A DNA stretch of 64,000 bases from Methyloceanibacter stevinii (GTDB lineage: Bacteria > Pseudomonadota > Alphaproteobacteria > Rhizobiales > Methyloligellaceae): the NCBI RefSeq assembly GCF_001723355.1, contig NZ_LPWE01000010.1:372001-436000 (forward strand). The letters are read 5' to 3'. The notes beneath the pieces were generated by a model. That model searched no databases. It saw only the letters and a program-made list of their open reading frames with translations, and was not told the origin of the DNA. Below are positions 1-9,662 of this stretch, one piece after another. Within the stretch, counting starts at the first letter, position 1. The number at the start of each line of letters is the position of its first letter. Both the position numbers and the translations under genes were made by a program.

Positions 1-18
1 CGTCTCGGAGGCAGCGCA

Positions 19-1298
19 ATGAGTGACGTGCAGCGCCACATCGACGATAGGGAGACGCGATGGCCGAGAGGCGCATGCCCCCGCCTGTCCGAACCCATGG
101 AAACGGGTGACGGCCTGCTGGCGCGGATTGTGCTGTCGAGGCCGGTGCTGATCGACGGCTTCGCCGCCCTTTGCGCCGCCGCGCGGACCCACGGCAACGG
201 GCTCATGGAGATCACGGCCCGGGGCAGCCTACAGGTGCGGGGGCTGTCGGATACTTCCGCGCCGCGTTTTGCAGCAGCCGTCGAAGCTCTCGGCATTCCG
301 TTCGACGATCATGTCCCCGTGGTCGGGTCGCCGCTACCCGCGCACCCTCGGGCCGGCTTCAACGCTCAAGACCTCGCCTCTGAAATCCGCGACGGGATCG
401 CGGAGCGCCCACTGAAGCTTGCGCCTAAGGTCTCGGTCGTCATCGACGACGGCGGCCCGATCTCGCTGGATGGGTTGGCCGCCGATGTACGCCTGACGCT
501 GTTGAACTCATCGTCATCCGCACCGAAAGTTTTGGTCGGCCTTGGAGGCGACGGCGAGACGGCCACACCGCTCGGCGTCACGCGGCCGGAACATGCAGCC
601 ACGGTTGCCGTCAATCTGCTCGCGGCCTTGGCGGCAAGCAGCGCCAATGCACGGGCGCGTGATGTCATCGCGCGCGAGGGCCTTGAGCGGTTCTTGCGTG
701 CAGCGGGAGATCACCTCGACACGCCCCCCAAGCGGCCTGCTGCGCGGACCACCGAAACCATCGGTCTGCACCGCCTGGCGGGCGGAGCATGCGCGATCGG
801 CGTGGCGCTTCCTTTCGGCCAGGCTCAGGCGCTCGACCTCATCGCGCTCGTCCGCATTGCCGGCGCGAACGGTGCGGACTGGGTGGCGCTGGCGCCGCAG
901 CGCACGCTTCTTCTCGGGCCCATCGGCGAGATGACGGCCTTTGCGCTCGGGACGGCCGCCGACACGCTCGGTTTCATCGTGGACGCCCGCGATCCACGGC
1001 GGCGCATTGCCGCCTGCGCGGCGCGCCGGCCTGCAGGTCGGGGCATATCCCATCACGCGAACTCGCGGCGCGCATCGCCGAATGTCTGCCGCAAGGCACT
1101 TTCGCGCTTCACATTTCCGGTTGCAGCAAGGGCTGCGCCTGTCCAAGACCGGCCCCCCTGACGATAATGGGCACCGAGCAAGGCGCGCGCATCATCGACG
1201 GCGATTCCGTTCGCAATGTGCCGGAAAATGATGTGTATACGGATGACCTGATCGAGCAGATTGTGCGCCGGGTCGCCGCGGAGAACGAGAATGCTTGA
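19..1298 (+). CDS. cobG: Precorrin-3B synthase CobG (frameshifted as read)
   Basis: This is the oxygen-dependent CobG of aerobic cobalamin synthesis, which converts precorrin-2-derived precorrin-3A to precorrin-3B in the cytoplasm. It is related to sulfite/nitrite reductases and carries a 4Fe-4S cluster. The N-terminus has the family pattern RGACPRLSEPM followed by TGDGLLARI, and a GGAGG site precedes the ATG. As read, the first frame ends at 1161. The conserved end, with the cluster motif ISGCSKGC, lies in another frame and stops at 1298. Restoring one G near 1020 gives CAGAPAC, the expected first cysteine pair, and joins the two parts into about 426 residues. The stop overlaps the cobH start. 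The lesion is probably an assembly error but could be a real pseudogene mutation. Confidence 0.88.
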
Positions 1299-1923
1299 CC
1301 ACGACTATATTCGCGACGGCACGGCGATCTACGAGCGCTCCTTCGCGATCATCCGCGAGGAGTCCGACCTGTCTCGGTTTACACCCGAGCAGGCCGATAT
1401 TGCCGTGCGCATGATCCATGCGTGCGGCCGTGTCGATGCGGCCGAGTTCTTCGAGTTCTCCGACGACTTCGTGCCCGCCGCACGGCAGGCGCTGCGGGAC
1501 GGGGCGCCGATCTTTTGCGATGCGCAGATGGTGGCGCACGGCGTCACGCGGGCGCGCCTGCCAGCCGACAACGACGTGATCTGCACCTTGCGGGACGAGC
1601 GCACGCCGGCTCTTGCCGAAAAGCTCGGTACGACGCGCTCGGCGGCGGCGCTCGAACTGTGGCGCGACCGGCTCGAGGGGGCGGTCGTGGCCATCGGCAA
1701 CGCGCCGACGGCTCTGTTCCATCTGCTGGAGATGATCGAAGCGGGAGGACCGAAGCCCGCCGCCATTCTCGGCGTGCCCGTTGGTTTTGTGGGCGCGGCC
1801 GAATCAAAGGACGCGCTGGCGGAACGGTCCGGCGGCGTCCCCTGGCTTATCGTGCGCGGCCGCATGGGCGGCAGCGCCATGACAGCGGCGGCGCTGAACG
1901 CGCTCGCGCGCGAAGGCATATGA
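1291..1923 (+). CDS. cobH: Precorrin-8X methylmutase CobH
   Basis: CobH moves the C-11 methyl group of precorrin-8X to C-12, giving hydrogenobyrinic acid. The 210-residue length is normal for the family. The segment VRMIHACGRVD holds the catalytic histidine, and GNAPTALF and GVPVGFVGAAESK are the conserved substrate-loop blocks. I chose ATG 1291 (MLDHDYIRDG), which fits the family N-terminus, rather than an upstream in-frame start at 1261 that would run far into cobG. The start lies inside the last codons of cobG, so translational coupling is likely. The gene belongs to the cobGHIJ run. Confidence 0.95.
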   Translation: MLDHDYIRDGTAIYERSFAIIREESDLSRFTPEQADIAVRMIHACGRVDAAEFFEFSDDFVPAARQALRDGAPIFCDAQMVAHGVTRARLPADNDVICTLRDERTPALAEKLGTTRSAAALELWRDRLEGAVVAIGNAPTALFHLLEMIEAGGPKPAAILGVPVGFVGAAESKDALAERSGGVPWLIVRGRMGGSAMTAAALNALAREGI

Positions 1924-1933
1924 GGATGGGCGT

Positions 1934-2662
1934 ATGAGCCGCATGACCGGGCGTTTGATCGGGGTGGGTGTCGGGCCCGGCGATCCTGAACTTCTGACGG
2001 TGAAGGCGTTGAAGGCGCTTCAGTCGGCAGACGTGGTCGCCTATTTCGCGAGGCCGGCAATCAGAGCAATGCGCGGCGGATCGTGGAAGGCCATTAACGG
2101 CGCCGAAGAGCTGCCGCTGCTCTATCCCGTCACCACCGAGATCCCCAAGGCGCACACCGCCTATCGCGACGCCATCGCGGACTTCTATGACGTCTCCGCT
2201 GCTGCGGTCTCGTCCTATCTCGACGACGGGCGGGACGTGGCTGTCCTGTCGGAAGGCGATCCGCTGTTCTACGGCTCGTACATGCATATCCACGTGCGGC
2301 TGAGCCAGCACTACCCGACGGAGGTGATCCCCGGCGTCACCGGCATGTCGGGCTGCTGGTCGTCGGCCGCCGCGCCCATCACCCAAGGCGACGACATCTT
2401 CACCGTGCTGCCGGGGACCTTGCCCGAAGTGGAACTCGAACGGCGCCTGGCCGACAGCGACGCTGCCGTGGTGATGAAAATCGGGCGGCACCTGCCCAAA
2501 ATCCGCCGCGCCTGCGAACGGGCCGGATGCCTCGACCGGGCCATCTATGTGGAACGCGGCACGATGACGAACTCGGCCGTGATGAAGCTCACCGACAAGC
2601 TCGACGTGACCGCGCCCTATTTCGCCATCGTGCTCGTGCCCGGCTGGGAGGAGCGCCGATGA
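1934..2662 (+). CDS. cobI: Precorrin-2 C20-methyltransferase CobI
   Basis: This SAM-dependent uroporphyrinogen-type methyltransferase adds the C-20 methyl group to precorrin-2. The N-terminal GVGVGPGDPELLTVKA is the SAM-binding start of the fold. The block VLSEGDPLFYGSY and VIPGVTGMSGCWSSA are also diagnostic. Length is 242 residues. Between about 2051 and 2095 the reading frame is locally wrong: it gives RPAIRAMRGGSWKAI, while the neighbouring frame encodes AGNQSNARRIVEGH, which matches the conserved family segment, and the frame then returns at NGAEELPLLYP. One base appears to be missing before 2053 and one extra base is present near 2095. The stop overlaps the cobJ ATG by 4 bases. Confidence 0.93.
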   Translation: MSRMTGRLIGVGVGPGDPELLTVKALKALQSADVVAYFARPAIRAMRGGSWKAINGAEELPLLYPVTTEIPKAHTAYRDAIADFYDVSAAAVSSYLDDGRDVAVLSEGDPLFYGSYMHIHVRLSQHYPTEVIPGVTGMSGCWSSAAAPITQGDDIFTVLPGTLPEVELERRLADSDAAVVMKIGRHLPKIRRACERAGCLDRAIYVERGTMTNSAVMKLTDKLDVTAPYFAIVLVPGWEERR

Positions 2663-3423
2663 GTGGACGCTTGACCGTGGTCGGGCTCGGTCCCGGCGAC
2701 GACCGCTTCGTCACCCCCGAAGCGCGGGAGGCGCTGGCGAGCGCCGAGGCGCTTTACGGCTACGGCCCCTATCTCGACCGTGTTCCTATGCGCGAGGGAC
2801 AGGCCCGCAATCCGTCCGGCAATCGCGTCGAGGGCAACCGGGCCCAAGCTGCCCTCGCCCACGCGACGGAGGGCGCACATGTAGCCATGGTCTCGGGCGG
2901 CGATCCCGGCGTGTTCGCCATGGCTGCGGCGGTGTGCGGAGAGATCGAAGATGGACCAGAGGCTTGGCGTGCGCTCGATGTGCGCATTCTGCCGGGTGTG
3001 ACAGCCATGCTCGCGGTTGCCGCTCGCGCCGGGGCGCCGCTCGGACACGATTTCTGCGCCATCTCGCTGTCGGACAATCTCAAGCCCTGGGAGCTGATCG
3101 AACGACGCCTCGATGCCGCCGCCACGGGCGGTTTCGTGATCGCGTTCTACAATCCGATCTCCACGGCTAGGCCCTGGCAGCTCGGCCAAGCCTTCGAACG
3201 ACTCGGCCGTCACCTTGCTGCGGACACGCCAGTGATCTTCGGGCGCGCCGTGGGGCGCGCCGACGAAGCGGTGACTGTGACGACGCTGAACAAGGCGGCC
3301 GAAACGCCGGCGGACATGGCGACCCTCATCATTGTCGGCTCGCCGGAAACCCGCGTGATCGCCCGCGACGGGCAGCCGCCGCTCGTTTACACGCCGCGCA
3401 TGGCCGCCACGGTGAGCGCATGA
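2659..3423 (+). CDS. cobJ: Precorrin-3B C17-methyltransferase CobJ
   Basis: CobJ methylates C-17 of precorrin-3B and drives ring contraction to precorrin-4. The protein has 254 residues, starts MSGRLTVVGLGPGD (SAM loop), and carries VSGGDPGVFAMAAAV, LPGVTAMLAVAARAGAPLGHDFCAISLSDNLKPW and FYNPIS, all characteristic of CobJ/CbiH. The chosen ATG at 2659 overlaps the cobI stop as ATGA. A longer reading from 2527 would lie inside cobI and is not supported. The last 37 bases overlap the 3' end of cobK, which runs in the opposite direction. Confidence 0.95.
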   Translation: MSGRLTVVGLGPGDDRFVTPEAREALASAEALYGYGPYLDRVPMREGQARNPSGNRVEGNRAQAALAHATEGAHVAMVSGGDPGVFAMAAAVCGEIEDGPEAWRALDVRILPGVTAMLAVAARAGAPLGHDFCAISLSDNLKPWELIERRLDAAATGGFVIAFYNPISTARPWQLGQAFERLGRHLAADTPVIFGRAVGRADEAVTVTTLNKAAETPADMATLIIVGSPETRVIARDGQPPLVYTPRMAATVSA

Positions 3424-4145
3424 TCGCACCACGCGAGAGCCTCGCTGACGGTGGCAGCCGACGGCGCGTCGGGCAAGTCCGGGCGCCGGATCATCACGAC
3501 CGGAATGTGAAGCGCCCGCGCCGCGGCGATCTTGCCGTAGCTGGCCTCGCCTCCGCTGTTCTTGGACACAACGACCTCGATTCCGTTCTGCTCCAGAAGC
3601 ATCCGATCGTCGGCTTCGCTGAACGGCCCGCGCGCCGTCACGTATTCCGCATTGGGAACCGCGAGCGGCGGATCGATGGGATCGACGCTACGCACGAGAT
3701 AGGTGTGCTGCGGTGCGCTTTCGAACGGCGCGATGTCCTTGCGGCCAAGGGCAAGAAAGACACGCACAGGGTCGGGCCCAATCGCAGCGGCCTCGGCGAC
3801 CGTCGCGGCCTCGATCCAGCGATCGCCCGGAACGGCGACCCAAGGCGCACGGCGCAGCGCCAGGAACGGGACGCCGGTCTTCTCCGCCGCCAGCTCCGCA
3901 TTTGCCGAGATTCGATCCGCGTAGGGGTGCGTCGCATCGATCAGCACGCCGATACTTTCGGCTTCGATGAAATTGGCAAGACCTTCGGCGCCGCCGAACC
4001 CGCCAACGCGCGTCGGCACACCTTGAGCGCGCGGAGCGGCCGTGCGGCCCGCCAGCGACAGGGTGACCTCGGCATCGCCGCGCGCATCGAGCGCCCCGGC
4101 GAGTTGACGCGAGTCCGTGGTCCCTCCGAGAATGAGGATCTTCAT
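3387..4145 (-). CDS. cobK: Precorrin-6A reductase CobK
   Basis: CobK is the NADPH-dependent reductase that converts precorrin-6A to precorrin-6B (dihydro form). The 252-residue product starts [16 protein letters not shown], the family N-terminal nucleotide loop. It also has DATHPYA, VTARGPFS and VVSKNSGG, the last being the conserved C-terminal substrate segment. I reject upstream in-frame starts because they would run into cobL. The gene is inverted inside an otherwise plus-strand cob run: its start codon shares bases with the cobL start (the four bases CATG at 4143-4146), and its tail overlaps the cobJ tail. It must therefore be transcribed separately from its neighbours. Confidence 0.94.
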   Translation of the reverse strand: MKILILGGTTDSRQLAGALDARGDAEVTLSLAGRTAAPRAQGVPTRVGGFGGAEGLANFIEAESIGVLIDATHPYADRISANAELAAEKTGVPFLALRRAPWVAVPGDRWIEAATVAEAAAIGPDPVRVFLALGRKDIAPFESAPQHTYLVRSVDPIDPPLAVPNAEYVTARGPFSEADDRMLLEQNGIEVVVSKNSGGEASYGKIAAARALHIPVVMIRRPDLPDAPSAATVSEALAWCDHALTVAAMRGV

Positions 4146-5391
4146 GTCCGGTCCTAATCCGTTTGCGGCGGAGCCTGCCCCATTGCAGCGGTGGCTGTCC
4201 ATCGTCGGGATTGGCGAGGATGGGATCGACGGCCTTGGCCGCGGCGCACGCGACCTCATCGAAAACGCGGAGATCGTGTTCGGGGGCGTGCGCCACCTCG
4301 CGCTCGCCGCGCCGCTCATTCGCGGCGAGGCCAAGCCCTGGCCCTCGCCCTTTTCCTTGGCGCCGGGGCAGGTGGTCGCTTTGCGGGGCCAGCGCGTCTG
4401 CGTACTCGCCTCCGGCGATCCCTTTTTCTATGGCGTGGGCGCGACGCTCGCGAGCCACATCGCAGCCGACGAGACATGGGTCGTGCCGGCGCCGTCCGCG
4501 TTCAGCCTTGCCGCCGCGCGGATGGGCTGGCCGCTTCAGGACGCGACGATCGTCTCTGTGCATGGTCGTGCGCTCGACCGCATTCGGCCTCACTTGCATC
4601 CGGGTGCGAAGCTCCTTGCGCTCACGTCGGACGCCGAAGGCCCCGCGGCCTTGGCGCAACTCCTCACCGAGGTGGGCTTCGGCCCATCGCGCCTGACCGT
4701 GTTGGAGGCTTTGGGGGGCCCACGCGAACGCGTCCAGACCGCGGACGCACAAGGTTTCGGCCTGACCGACGTCGCCGCGCTCAACACCGTCGCCATCGAG
4801 GTCGTCGCCGAGCCGGGAGCGCGCGTTCTTAGCTTTACGCCCGGCCTGAATGACGACCTGTTCGAGCATGACGGCCAGATCACCAAGCGCGAGGTGCGGG
4901 CGCTGACCCTCTCCTCGCTGGCCCCGCGCCATGGCGAACTCCTGTGGGATGTCGGCGCCGGCTCCGGGTCTATCGGGATCGAGTGGCTGCTCGCACATGG
5001 CTCGCTTCGTGCCATCGCGATCGAGGCGGACGAAGCGCGCGCCGCGCGGGCCGCGCGGAATGCCGCTGCCTTCGGCGTGCCACATCTCGATGTGAGACAA
5101 GCGCGCGCGCCGGAAGCGCTTGCCGATTTGCCCAGACCCGACGCGATCTTCGTCGGAGGCGGGGGGAGCGGCGACGGCGTGCTCGACACATGTCTCGAGG
5201 CATTGAAGCCCGGCGGCCGTCTTGTGGCCAACGCGGTGACGCTCGAGACCGAATCGGAACTCATCGCGAGGCATGCCGCGCGGGGCGGAACGCTGACCCG
5301 CGTAGCCATCTCGCGCGCGGACGCCGTCGGCGGAAAGACCGGCTGGCGTTCGGCAATGCCCGTGACGCAATGGACTTGGGAGAAGGTATGA
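4144..5391 (+). CDS. cobL: Precorrin-6Y C5,15-methyltransferase (decarboxylating) CobL
   Basis: CobL is a bifunctional enzyme: it methylates C-5 and C-15 of precorrin-6B and decarboxylates the C-12 acetate, giving precorrin-8X. The N-terminal half (residues about 15-215) is CbiE-like, with [14 protein letters not shown] and [14 protein letters not shown]. The C-terminal half (about 235-415) is CbiT-like with the class I methyltransferase motif [16 protein letters not shown]. Length is 415 residues, typical for the fused form. ATG 4144 gives [11 protein letters not shown] and is preferred over an upstream in-frame codon at 4117 inside cobK. The stop overlaps the cobE ATG. Confidence 0.95.
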   Translation: MSGPNPFAAEPAPLQRWLSIVGIGEDGIDGLGRGARDLIENAEIVFGGVRHLALAAPLIRGEAKPWPSPFSLAPGQVVALRGQRVCVLASGDPFFYGVGATLASHIAADETWVVPAPSAFSLAAARMGWPLQDATIVSVHGRALDRIRPHLHPGAKLLALTSDAEGPAALAQLLTEVGFGPSRLTVLEALGGPRERVQTADAQGFGLTDVAALNTVAIEVVAEPGARVLSFTPGLNDDLFEHDGQITKREVRALTLSSLAPRHGELLWDVGAGSGSIGIEWLLAHGSLRAIAIEADEARAARAARNAAAFGVPHLDVRQARAPEALADLPRPDAIFVGGGGSGDGVLDTCLEALKPGGRLVANAVTLETESELIARHAARGGTLTRVAISRADAVGGKTGWRSAMPVTQWTWEKV

Positions 5392-5774
5392 TTGTCGCTG
5401 GAATCGGCTGCCGCAAAGGCGCCACGGCTCAGGAGATCGACGCGGCCATCGAGGCAGCCCTTGCGGAGACGGGACAGACGCGCGCGGCGTTGACGTCGCT
5501 TGCCACGTCGGACGGCAAGGGCAGCGAGCCCGGTCTCGTCGACGCCGCTGCCGCGTTCGGCCTCGAACTCATCCTCATCAAGCCTGCAGCTCTGGAAGCG
5601 GCCGGACCGCGAACGCAGTCCTTCTCGCCGAAGGTCAAGGAGATGTTTGGCGTGCCGTCCGTCGCGGAAGCCGCAGCGCTTGCCGCCGCAGGTCCGGACT
5701 CCGCCCTGTTCGGCCCCCGCACGATCGTCGGGCCCGTGACCTGCGCCATCGCGGGCACCGCACCGAAGACGTGA
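5388..5774 (+). CDS. cobE: Cobalamin biosynthesis protein CobE (CbiG C-terminal-like)
   Basis: A 128-residue protein of the CobE/CbiG C-terminal family. The family is needed for aerobic cobalamin synthesis, but its exact biochemical step is not settled. Family features seen are GIGCRKGAT near the N-terminus, [14 protein letters not shown] in the middle, and the C-terminal [22 protein letters not shown] 5388 overlaps the cobL stop and the 3' end overlaps cobM as GTGA, so it sits inside a tight translationally coupled run. A longer same-frame reading from 4944 inside cobL is a shadow. Confidence 0.9.
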   Translation: MIVAGIGCRKGATAQEIDAAIEAALAETGQTRAALTSLATSDGKGSEPGLVDAAAAFGLELILIKPAALEAAGPRTQSFSPKVKEMFGVPSVAEAAALAAAGPDSALFGPRTIVGPVTCAIAGTAPKT

Positions 5775-6532
5775 CCGTTCACTTCATAGGGGCAGGGCCC
5801 GGCGCCGCGGACTTGATCACGGTCCGCGGACGCGATCTCATCGCGCGTTGCCCGGTCTGCCTCTATGCGGGATCGATCGTTTCGGAAGAACTGCTCACCT
5901 ACTGCCCGGCAGACGCGCGCATCGTGAACACGGCGCCGATGTCGCTCGACGAGATCGAAGCCGAATACGTGGCGGCCCACGACCAGGAGCACGACGTGGC
6001 GCGGCTCCATTCGGGAGATCTATCGGTCTACAGCGCCGTGGCCGAGCAGATACGGCGGCTCGACGCGCGCGGCATTCCCTACACACTGACGCCGGGCGTT
6101 CCGGCTTTCGCCGCCGCCGCCGCCGCGCTTCGGTGCGAATTGACGGTCCCGGAGGTTGCGCAGAGCGTGGTCCTGACGCGCGTGTCCGGCCGGGCCTCGA
6201 AGATGCCGGACGGCGAGAGCTTGGAAGCGTTTGCCGCCACCGGCGCGACGCTCGCGATTCATCTGGCCATTCACGCGCTCCCCGCCATCGTCGAGACCTT
6301 GCTGCCCTACTATGGCGCGGACTGTCCCGCCGCCATTGTTGCTCATGCTAGCCACGCGAACGAAACGATCCTGCGCGGGACGCTGGGTACGCTTGGCCCA
6401 CAGCTCGAGGCCAACCCGATAGAGCGCACGGCGATGATCCTGGTGGGGCCGGCGCTTGCCGCCTCCGACTTCAGAGAGAGCTCCCTCTACGATCCGGACT
6501 ATCGCCGCCGCTACCGGGGAGGCCCCGCATGA
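5771..6532 (+). CDS. cobM: Precorrin-4 C11-methyltransferase CobM
   Basis: CobM adds the C-11 methyl group to precorrin-4. The 253-residue protein shows [18 protein letters not shown] (SAM loop), [23 protein letters not shown] and [15 protein letters not shown], then [11 protein letters not shown] and [12 protein letters not shown], which is the expected CobM/CbiF order. The start is a GTG at 5771 that overlaps the cobE stop as GTGA. The stop overlaps the cobB ATG as ATGA. No frame problem is visible. Confidence 0.95.
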   Translation: MTVHFIGAGPGAADLITVRGRDLIARCPVCLYAGSIVSEELLTYCPADARIVNTAPMSLDEIEAEYVAAHDQEHDVARLHSGDLSVYSAVAEQIRRLDARGIPYTLTPGVPAFAAAAAALRCELTVPEVAQSVVLTRVSGRASKMPDGESLEAFAATGATLAIHLAIHALPAIVETLLPYYGADCPAAIVAHASHANETILRGTLGTLGPQLEANPIERTAMILVGPALAASDFRESSLYDPDYRRRYRGGPA

Positions 6533-7842
6533 GCGGCGGGGGGCTCGTCGTCGCCGCGCACAAATCGGGCGCCGGTAAAACCACGCTGACGCTGGCGCTG
6601 CTCGCCGCCCTCAAGCGCCGGGGCCTGGCCGTCCATGCAGCCAAGGCGGGACCGGACTATATCGACCCCGCCTTTCATGAGCGGGCAACCGGCCACGGCA
6701 GCGTCAATCTCGACAGCTGGGCCATGCCGCCGGGGCTGCTGAACGCCCTCATGAGCGGGGCCACGAGCGATGCGGATGTCGTCGTGGTGGAAGGGGTCAT
6801 GGGCCTGTTCGACGGAATCGCGGGCGCTGCCGGCCGCACCGGTGCGACCGCCGATCTTGCGGCCCGGTTCGGGCTGCCGGTCGTCCTTGTGATCGACGTC
6901 ACGTCGCAGGCCCAATCCGCCGCCGCGCTTCTCAGGGGCTTCGCCACTCACGACCCGGCCGTGCAGGTCGCCGGCGTGGTCCTCAATCGGGTGGCAAGCG
7001 AGCGCCATGCGAAACTGGTGTCCCGCGCCATCGAAGCGTTGCGAATCCCGATTCTCGGCATGCTCCCGCGCGACAAAACCGTGACCTTGCCGGAACGGCA
7101 TCTGGGTCTCGTGCAGGCCGGCGAGCATGACGATTTGGACGACAGGCTTGCGGCCTTGGCCGCCTTAGCGGAGGCGCATCTCGACCTCGATGCGATCCTC
7201 GCCCTCGCGCGGCCGCCACTCCTGCAAAGCGATCCGATATCGGGCCACCTGCCCCCGCCGGGCATGCGGATCGCGGTGGCGCAGGACGCGGCCTTTACGT
7301 TTCTCTATCCGCACCTCGTTCAGGGCTGGCGGGAACAGGGCGCGACCCTCGTGCCGTTCTCGCCGCTGGCGGACGAAGGCCCGGATCCCGATTGCGATTC
7401 CTGTTGGCTTCCGGGCGGTTACCCGGAGCTACATGCGGGCAGGATCGCTGCCGCGGGCGGCTTCAAGTCCAAACTCGCGGCTTTCGCCGAGACGCGACCT
7501 GTGCACGGGGAGTGCGGCGGGTACATGGTACTGGGTGAGGGGCTCGTCGCCGCGGACGGCGTCCACCACGGCATGACCGGACTTTTGAGCCACGCCACCA
7601 GTTTCGCGGACCGAAAGATGCATCTCGGCTATCGCGAAGCGAAGCTGCTCGAACTGTCCGTGCTCGGGGGCATCGGCGCGAGTGTACGCGGCCACGAGTA
7701 TCATTATGCGACCGTGATCGATCCGGGGGACGATGCCCCGTTGGCGGCGCTCGCCGACGGCGAAGGAAAACCGCTCGGTACTTCCGGCGGTCGGCGCGGC
7801 ACCGTCACCGGCACCTTCTTCCACGCGATCGCTGCTGCGTAG
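6529..7842 (+). CDS. cobB: Hydrogenobyrinic acid a,c-diamide synthase CobB
   Basis: CobB is a glutamine- and ATP-dependent amidase that converts hydrogenobyrinate to its a,c-diamide. The 437-residue protein has an N-terminal P-loop, [17 protein letters not shown], and the substrate segment [13 protein letters not shown] class I glutamine amidotransferase domain follows with the nucleophile in [12 protein letters not shown] and a C-terminal histidine pair in GHEYHYAT. It follows cobM with an ATGA overlap. Its stop lies immediately next to the converging 3' end of cobT, and no terminator hairpin is visible between them. Confidence 0.95.
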   Translation: MSGGGLVVAAHKSGAGKTTLTLALLAALKRRGLAVHAAKAGPDYIDPAFHERATGHGSVNLDSWAMPPGLLNALMSGATSDADVVVVEGVMGLFDGIAGAAGRTGATADLAARFGLPVVLVIDVTSQAQSAAALLRGFATHDPAVQVAGVVLNRVASERHAKLVSRAIEALRIPILGMLPRDKTVTLPERHLGLVQAGEHDDLDDRLAALAALAEAHLDLDAILALARPPLLQSDPISGHLPPPGMRIAVAQDAAFTFLYPHLVQGWREQGATLVPFSPLADEGPDPDCDSCWLPGGYPELHAGRIAAAGGFKSKLAAFAETRPVHGECGGYMVLGEGLVAADGVHHGMTGLLSHATSFADRKMHLGYREAKLLELSVLGGIGASVRGHEYHYATVIDPGDDAPLAALADGEGKPLGTSGGRRGTVTGTFFHAIAAA

Positions 7843-8860
7843 CTAGGACGCCGCCTTCCCCGAGACCTGCGCCTCGTCGAAGGTGGCCATGCCCGTGTGA
7901 CACGCGAGCCGCGCGCAGGATCAGCAGCGCCACGCTGGCGCCCGTGCCTTCGCCGAGCCGCATGCCGAGATCGAGAAGCGGCGTCATACCGAGTTCGTGC
8001 AAGAGCAATTCGTGTCCGGCATCCGCCGATTTGTGCCCGACCCGTGCGTGATCGAGGGCATCGGCCCTTAAGGCTTTGAGTGGCGCCACCGCCGACGAAC
8101 TCACCATACCGTCGATCAGCACCGGCACGCGCTTGTGCCGGGCGGCAAGACACGCGCCCATCATGGCGGCGAGTTCGCGCCCCCCGACGGCAGCCGCCGC
8201 GCGCAAAGGATCGCCCAAAACGTCGGAATGGCAGAGCAGGGCCTGCTGGATCACGGCGCGCTTGCGGCCGAAGCCGTCCTTGCCGACACCGGTGCCGGTG
8301 CTGATGAAGCGCGCGCCACCGCCGAAGAGTGCGCCGGAAAGCGCCGCGGCGGCGGTGGTGTTGCTGATGCCCATCTCACCCAGAATGATCAGATCCGCAC
8401 CGTCGGACACCTGGCCGTAGCCGGTCCCCACGGCGTCCAGAAACTCGTCCTCGCTCATGGCAGGCGCTTCGGTGAAGTCGGCGGTCGGCCGGTCCAGATC
8501 GAGCGGCGTTACGCGCAAAGCTGCCCCGTTGACACGGGCGAGTTGATTGATGGCCGCGCCGCCACCGGCGAAGTTGGCCACCATCTGCACCGTGACCTCG
8601 GGCGGATAGGCCGACACGCCTTGGGCTGCCACGCCATGATTGCCGGCGAAGATCAGAATCTCGCACTTGTCCAAGGCGGGCGGGTTGCGGCCCTGCCAGG
8701 CGGCGAGCCAAGCGGTCAGCTCCTCCAGCCGCCCGAGCGAGCCCGGCGGTTTGGTCAACTGGGCTTCGCGCGCGGCGGCGGCATCCGCGGCGGATTGATC
8801 CGGCGCCGGCAGGTCGAGACAGGCGGCGCGCAACTGTTTGAGAGAGGAAAATCGGGACAT
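7843..8860 (-). CDS. cobT: Nicotinate-nucleotide-dimethylbenzimidazole phosphoribosyltransferase CobT (3' frameshift)
   Basis: CobT makes alpha-ribazole phosphate from dimethylbenzimidazole and nicotinate mononucleotide for the lower cobalamin ligand. Features are LTKPPGSLGRLEEL, IFAGNHGVAAQGVSAYPPEVT, GEMGISNTTAAAAL and GHKSADAGH, all diagnostic. I start at 8860 (MSRFSSLKQLRA). A longer reading to 8974 would overlap cobS. As read, the frame slips near 7905 and ends at 7805 inside cobB with a non-homologous tail. The neighbouring frame gives the conserved C-terminus ACHTGMATFDEAQVS and stops at 7843, directly beside the cobB stop. One extra base near 7905 explains this. Confidence 0.92.
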
Positions 8861-8912
8861 TTCAGCGTAGGGTCGCAAAAGCAAGTCTGGAAAGACGGGG
8901 GAATTCAACTCT

Positions 8913-9662
8913 ATGGGCGGCATTACCACGGACCTCCGGGCGGGCCTAGCCTTTTGCACGCGGCTGCCTGTCACGGCGACGGCGGGCGCACGGCTGGCCG
9001 ATGCCGCCTGGACGTTCCCGATCGCCGGTACCGTTGTCGGTCTGATAGGCGGCGTGGTGCTCTATGTGGCCTTGGCGCTCAATCTGCCGCCCTTTGTGAC
9101 GGCGACGCTGGCCGTTGCCGCCACGGCGCTGGCGACGGGATGCCTTCACGAGGACGGGCTCGCCGACACGGCCGATGGGTTCGGCGGCGGTCATGAACGC
9201 GCGCGGGTGCTGGAGATCCTGCGCGACAGCCGGATCGGCACCTATGGCGTCATCGCCTTGATCGTGTCCTTTCTGTTGCGCATCGGCGCTTTGTCAGGCC
9301 TTGCGGCCGCGGGTGCAGGCCCCGCCATCCTCGCGCTGATCGCCGCCCATACCGGCGCAAGAGGCGCGTTGCCGCTTCTCATGCGGGCCGTGCCGCGGGC
9401 CCGTGAGGACGGATTGTCGGCGGGCGCGGGCCGGCCCAGCGCAAACGTGGCGGCCGGCGCCGTAGCCCTCGGCATTGTCGTGATGCTCGTGTGCCTCGGG
9501 TTCGGCGCGACACTCGTTTCAGCGGTCTTGGTTGCGGTGGCGCTCGTGCTGCTCGCACGGATGGCGATCCGGAAAATCGGCGGCCAGACCGGAGATGTGC
9601 TGGGCACGGCCGAACAAGCCGGCGAAGTCTTGATCCTGCTCACGGCGGCCGCGCTGCCCTGA
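8913..9662 (+). CDS. cobS: Adenosylcobinamide-GDP ribazoletransferase CobS (cobalamin synthase)
   Basis: This membrane enzyme joins adenosylcobinamide-GDP to alpha-ribazole, completing the nucleotide loop. The 249-residue protein starts DLRAGLAFCTRLPV and carries the family signature GCLHEDGLADTADGFGGGH with metal-binding acidic residues, then ILRDSRIGTYG. Several hydrophobic membrane segments follow (about residues 30-65, 115-150 and 185-225). It is divergent from cobT with 52 bases between the two starts, so that short gap must hold both ribosome-binding sites and any promoters. The gene name follows the aerobic scheme; the enteric equivalent is also called cobS/cobV. Confidence 0.94.
   Translation: MGGITTDLRAGLAFCTRLPVTATAGARLADAAWTFPIAGTVVGLIGGVVLYVALALNLPPFVTATLAVAATALATGCLHEDGLADTADGFGGGHERARVLEILRDSRIGTYGVIALIVSFLLRIGALSGLAAAGAGPAILALIAAHTGARGALPLLMRAVPRAREDGLSAGAGRPSANVAAGAVALGIVVMLVCLGFGATLVSAVLVAVALVLLARMAIRKIGGQTGDVLGTAEQAGEVLILLTAAALP

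Noticed and set aside
1015-1035. Programmed ribosomal frameshifting as the explanation for the frame changes
   Set aside because: Sites lack a common slippery heptamer or downstream stem, occur in unrelated genes, go in both directions and include compensating pairs. Assembly indels explain them better.
3688-5370. A 560-codon minus-strand frame covering cobL and part of cobK
   Set aside because: Both real genes carry complete family motifs in other frames, and this frame has none.
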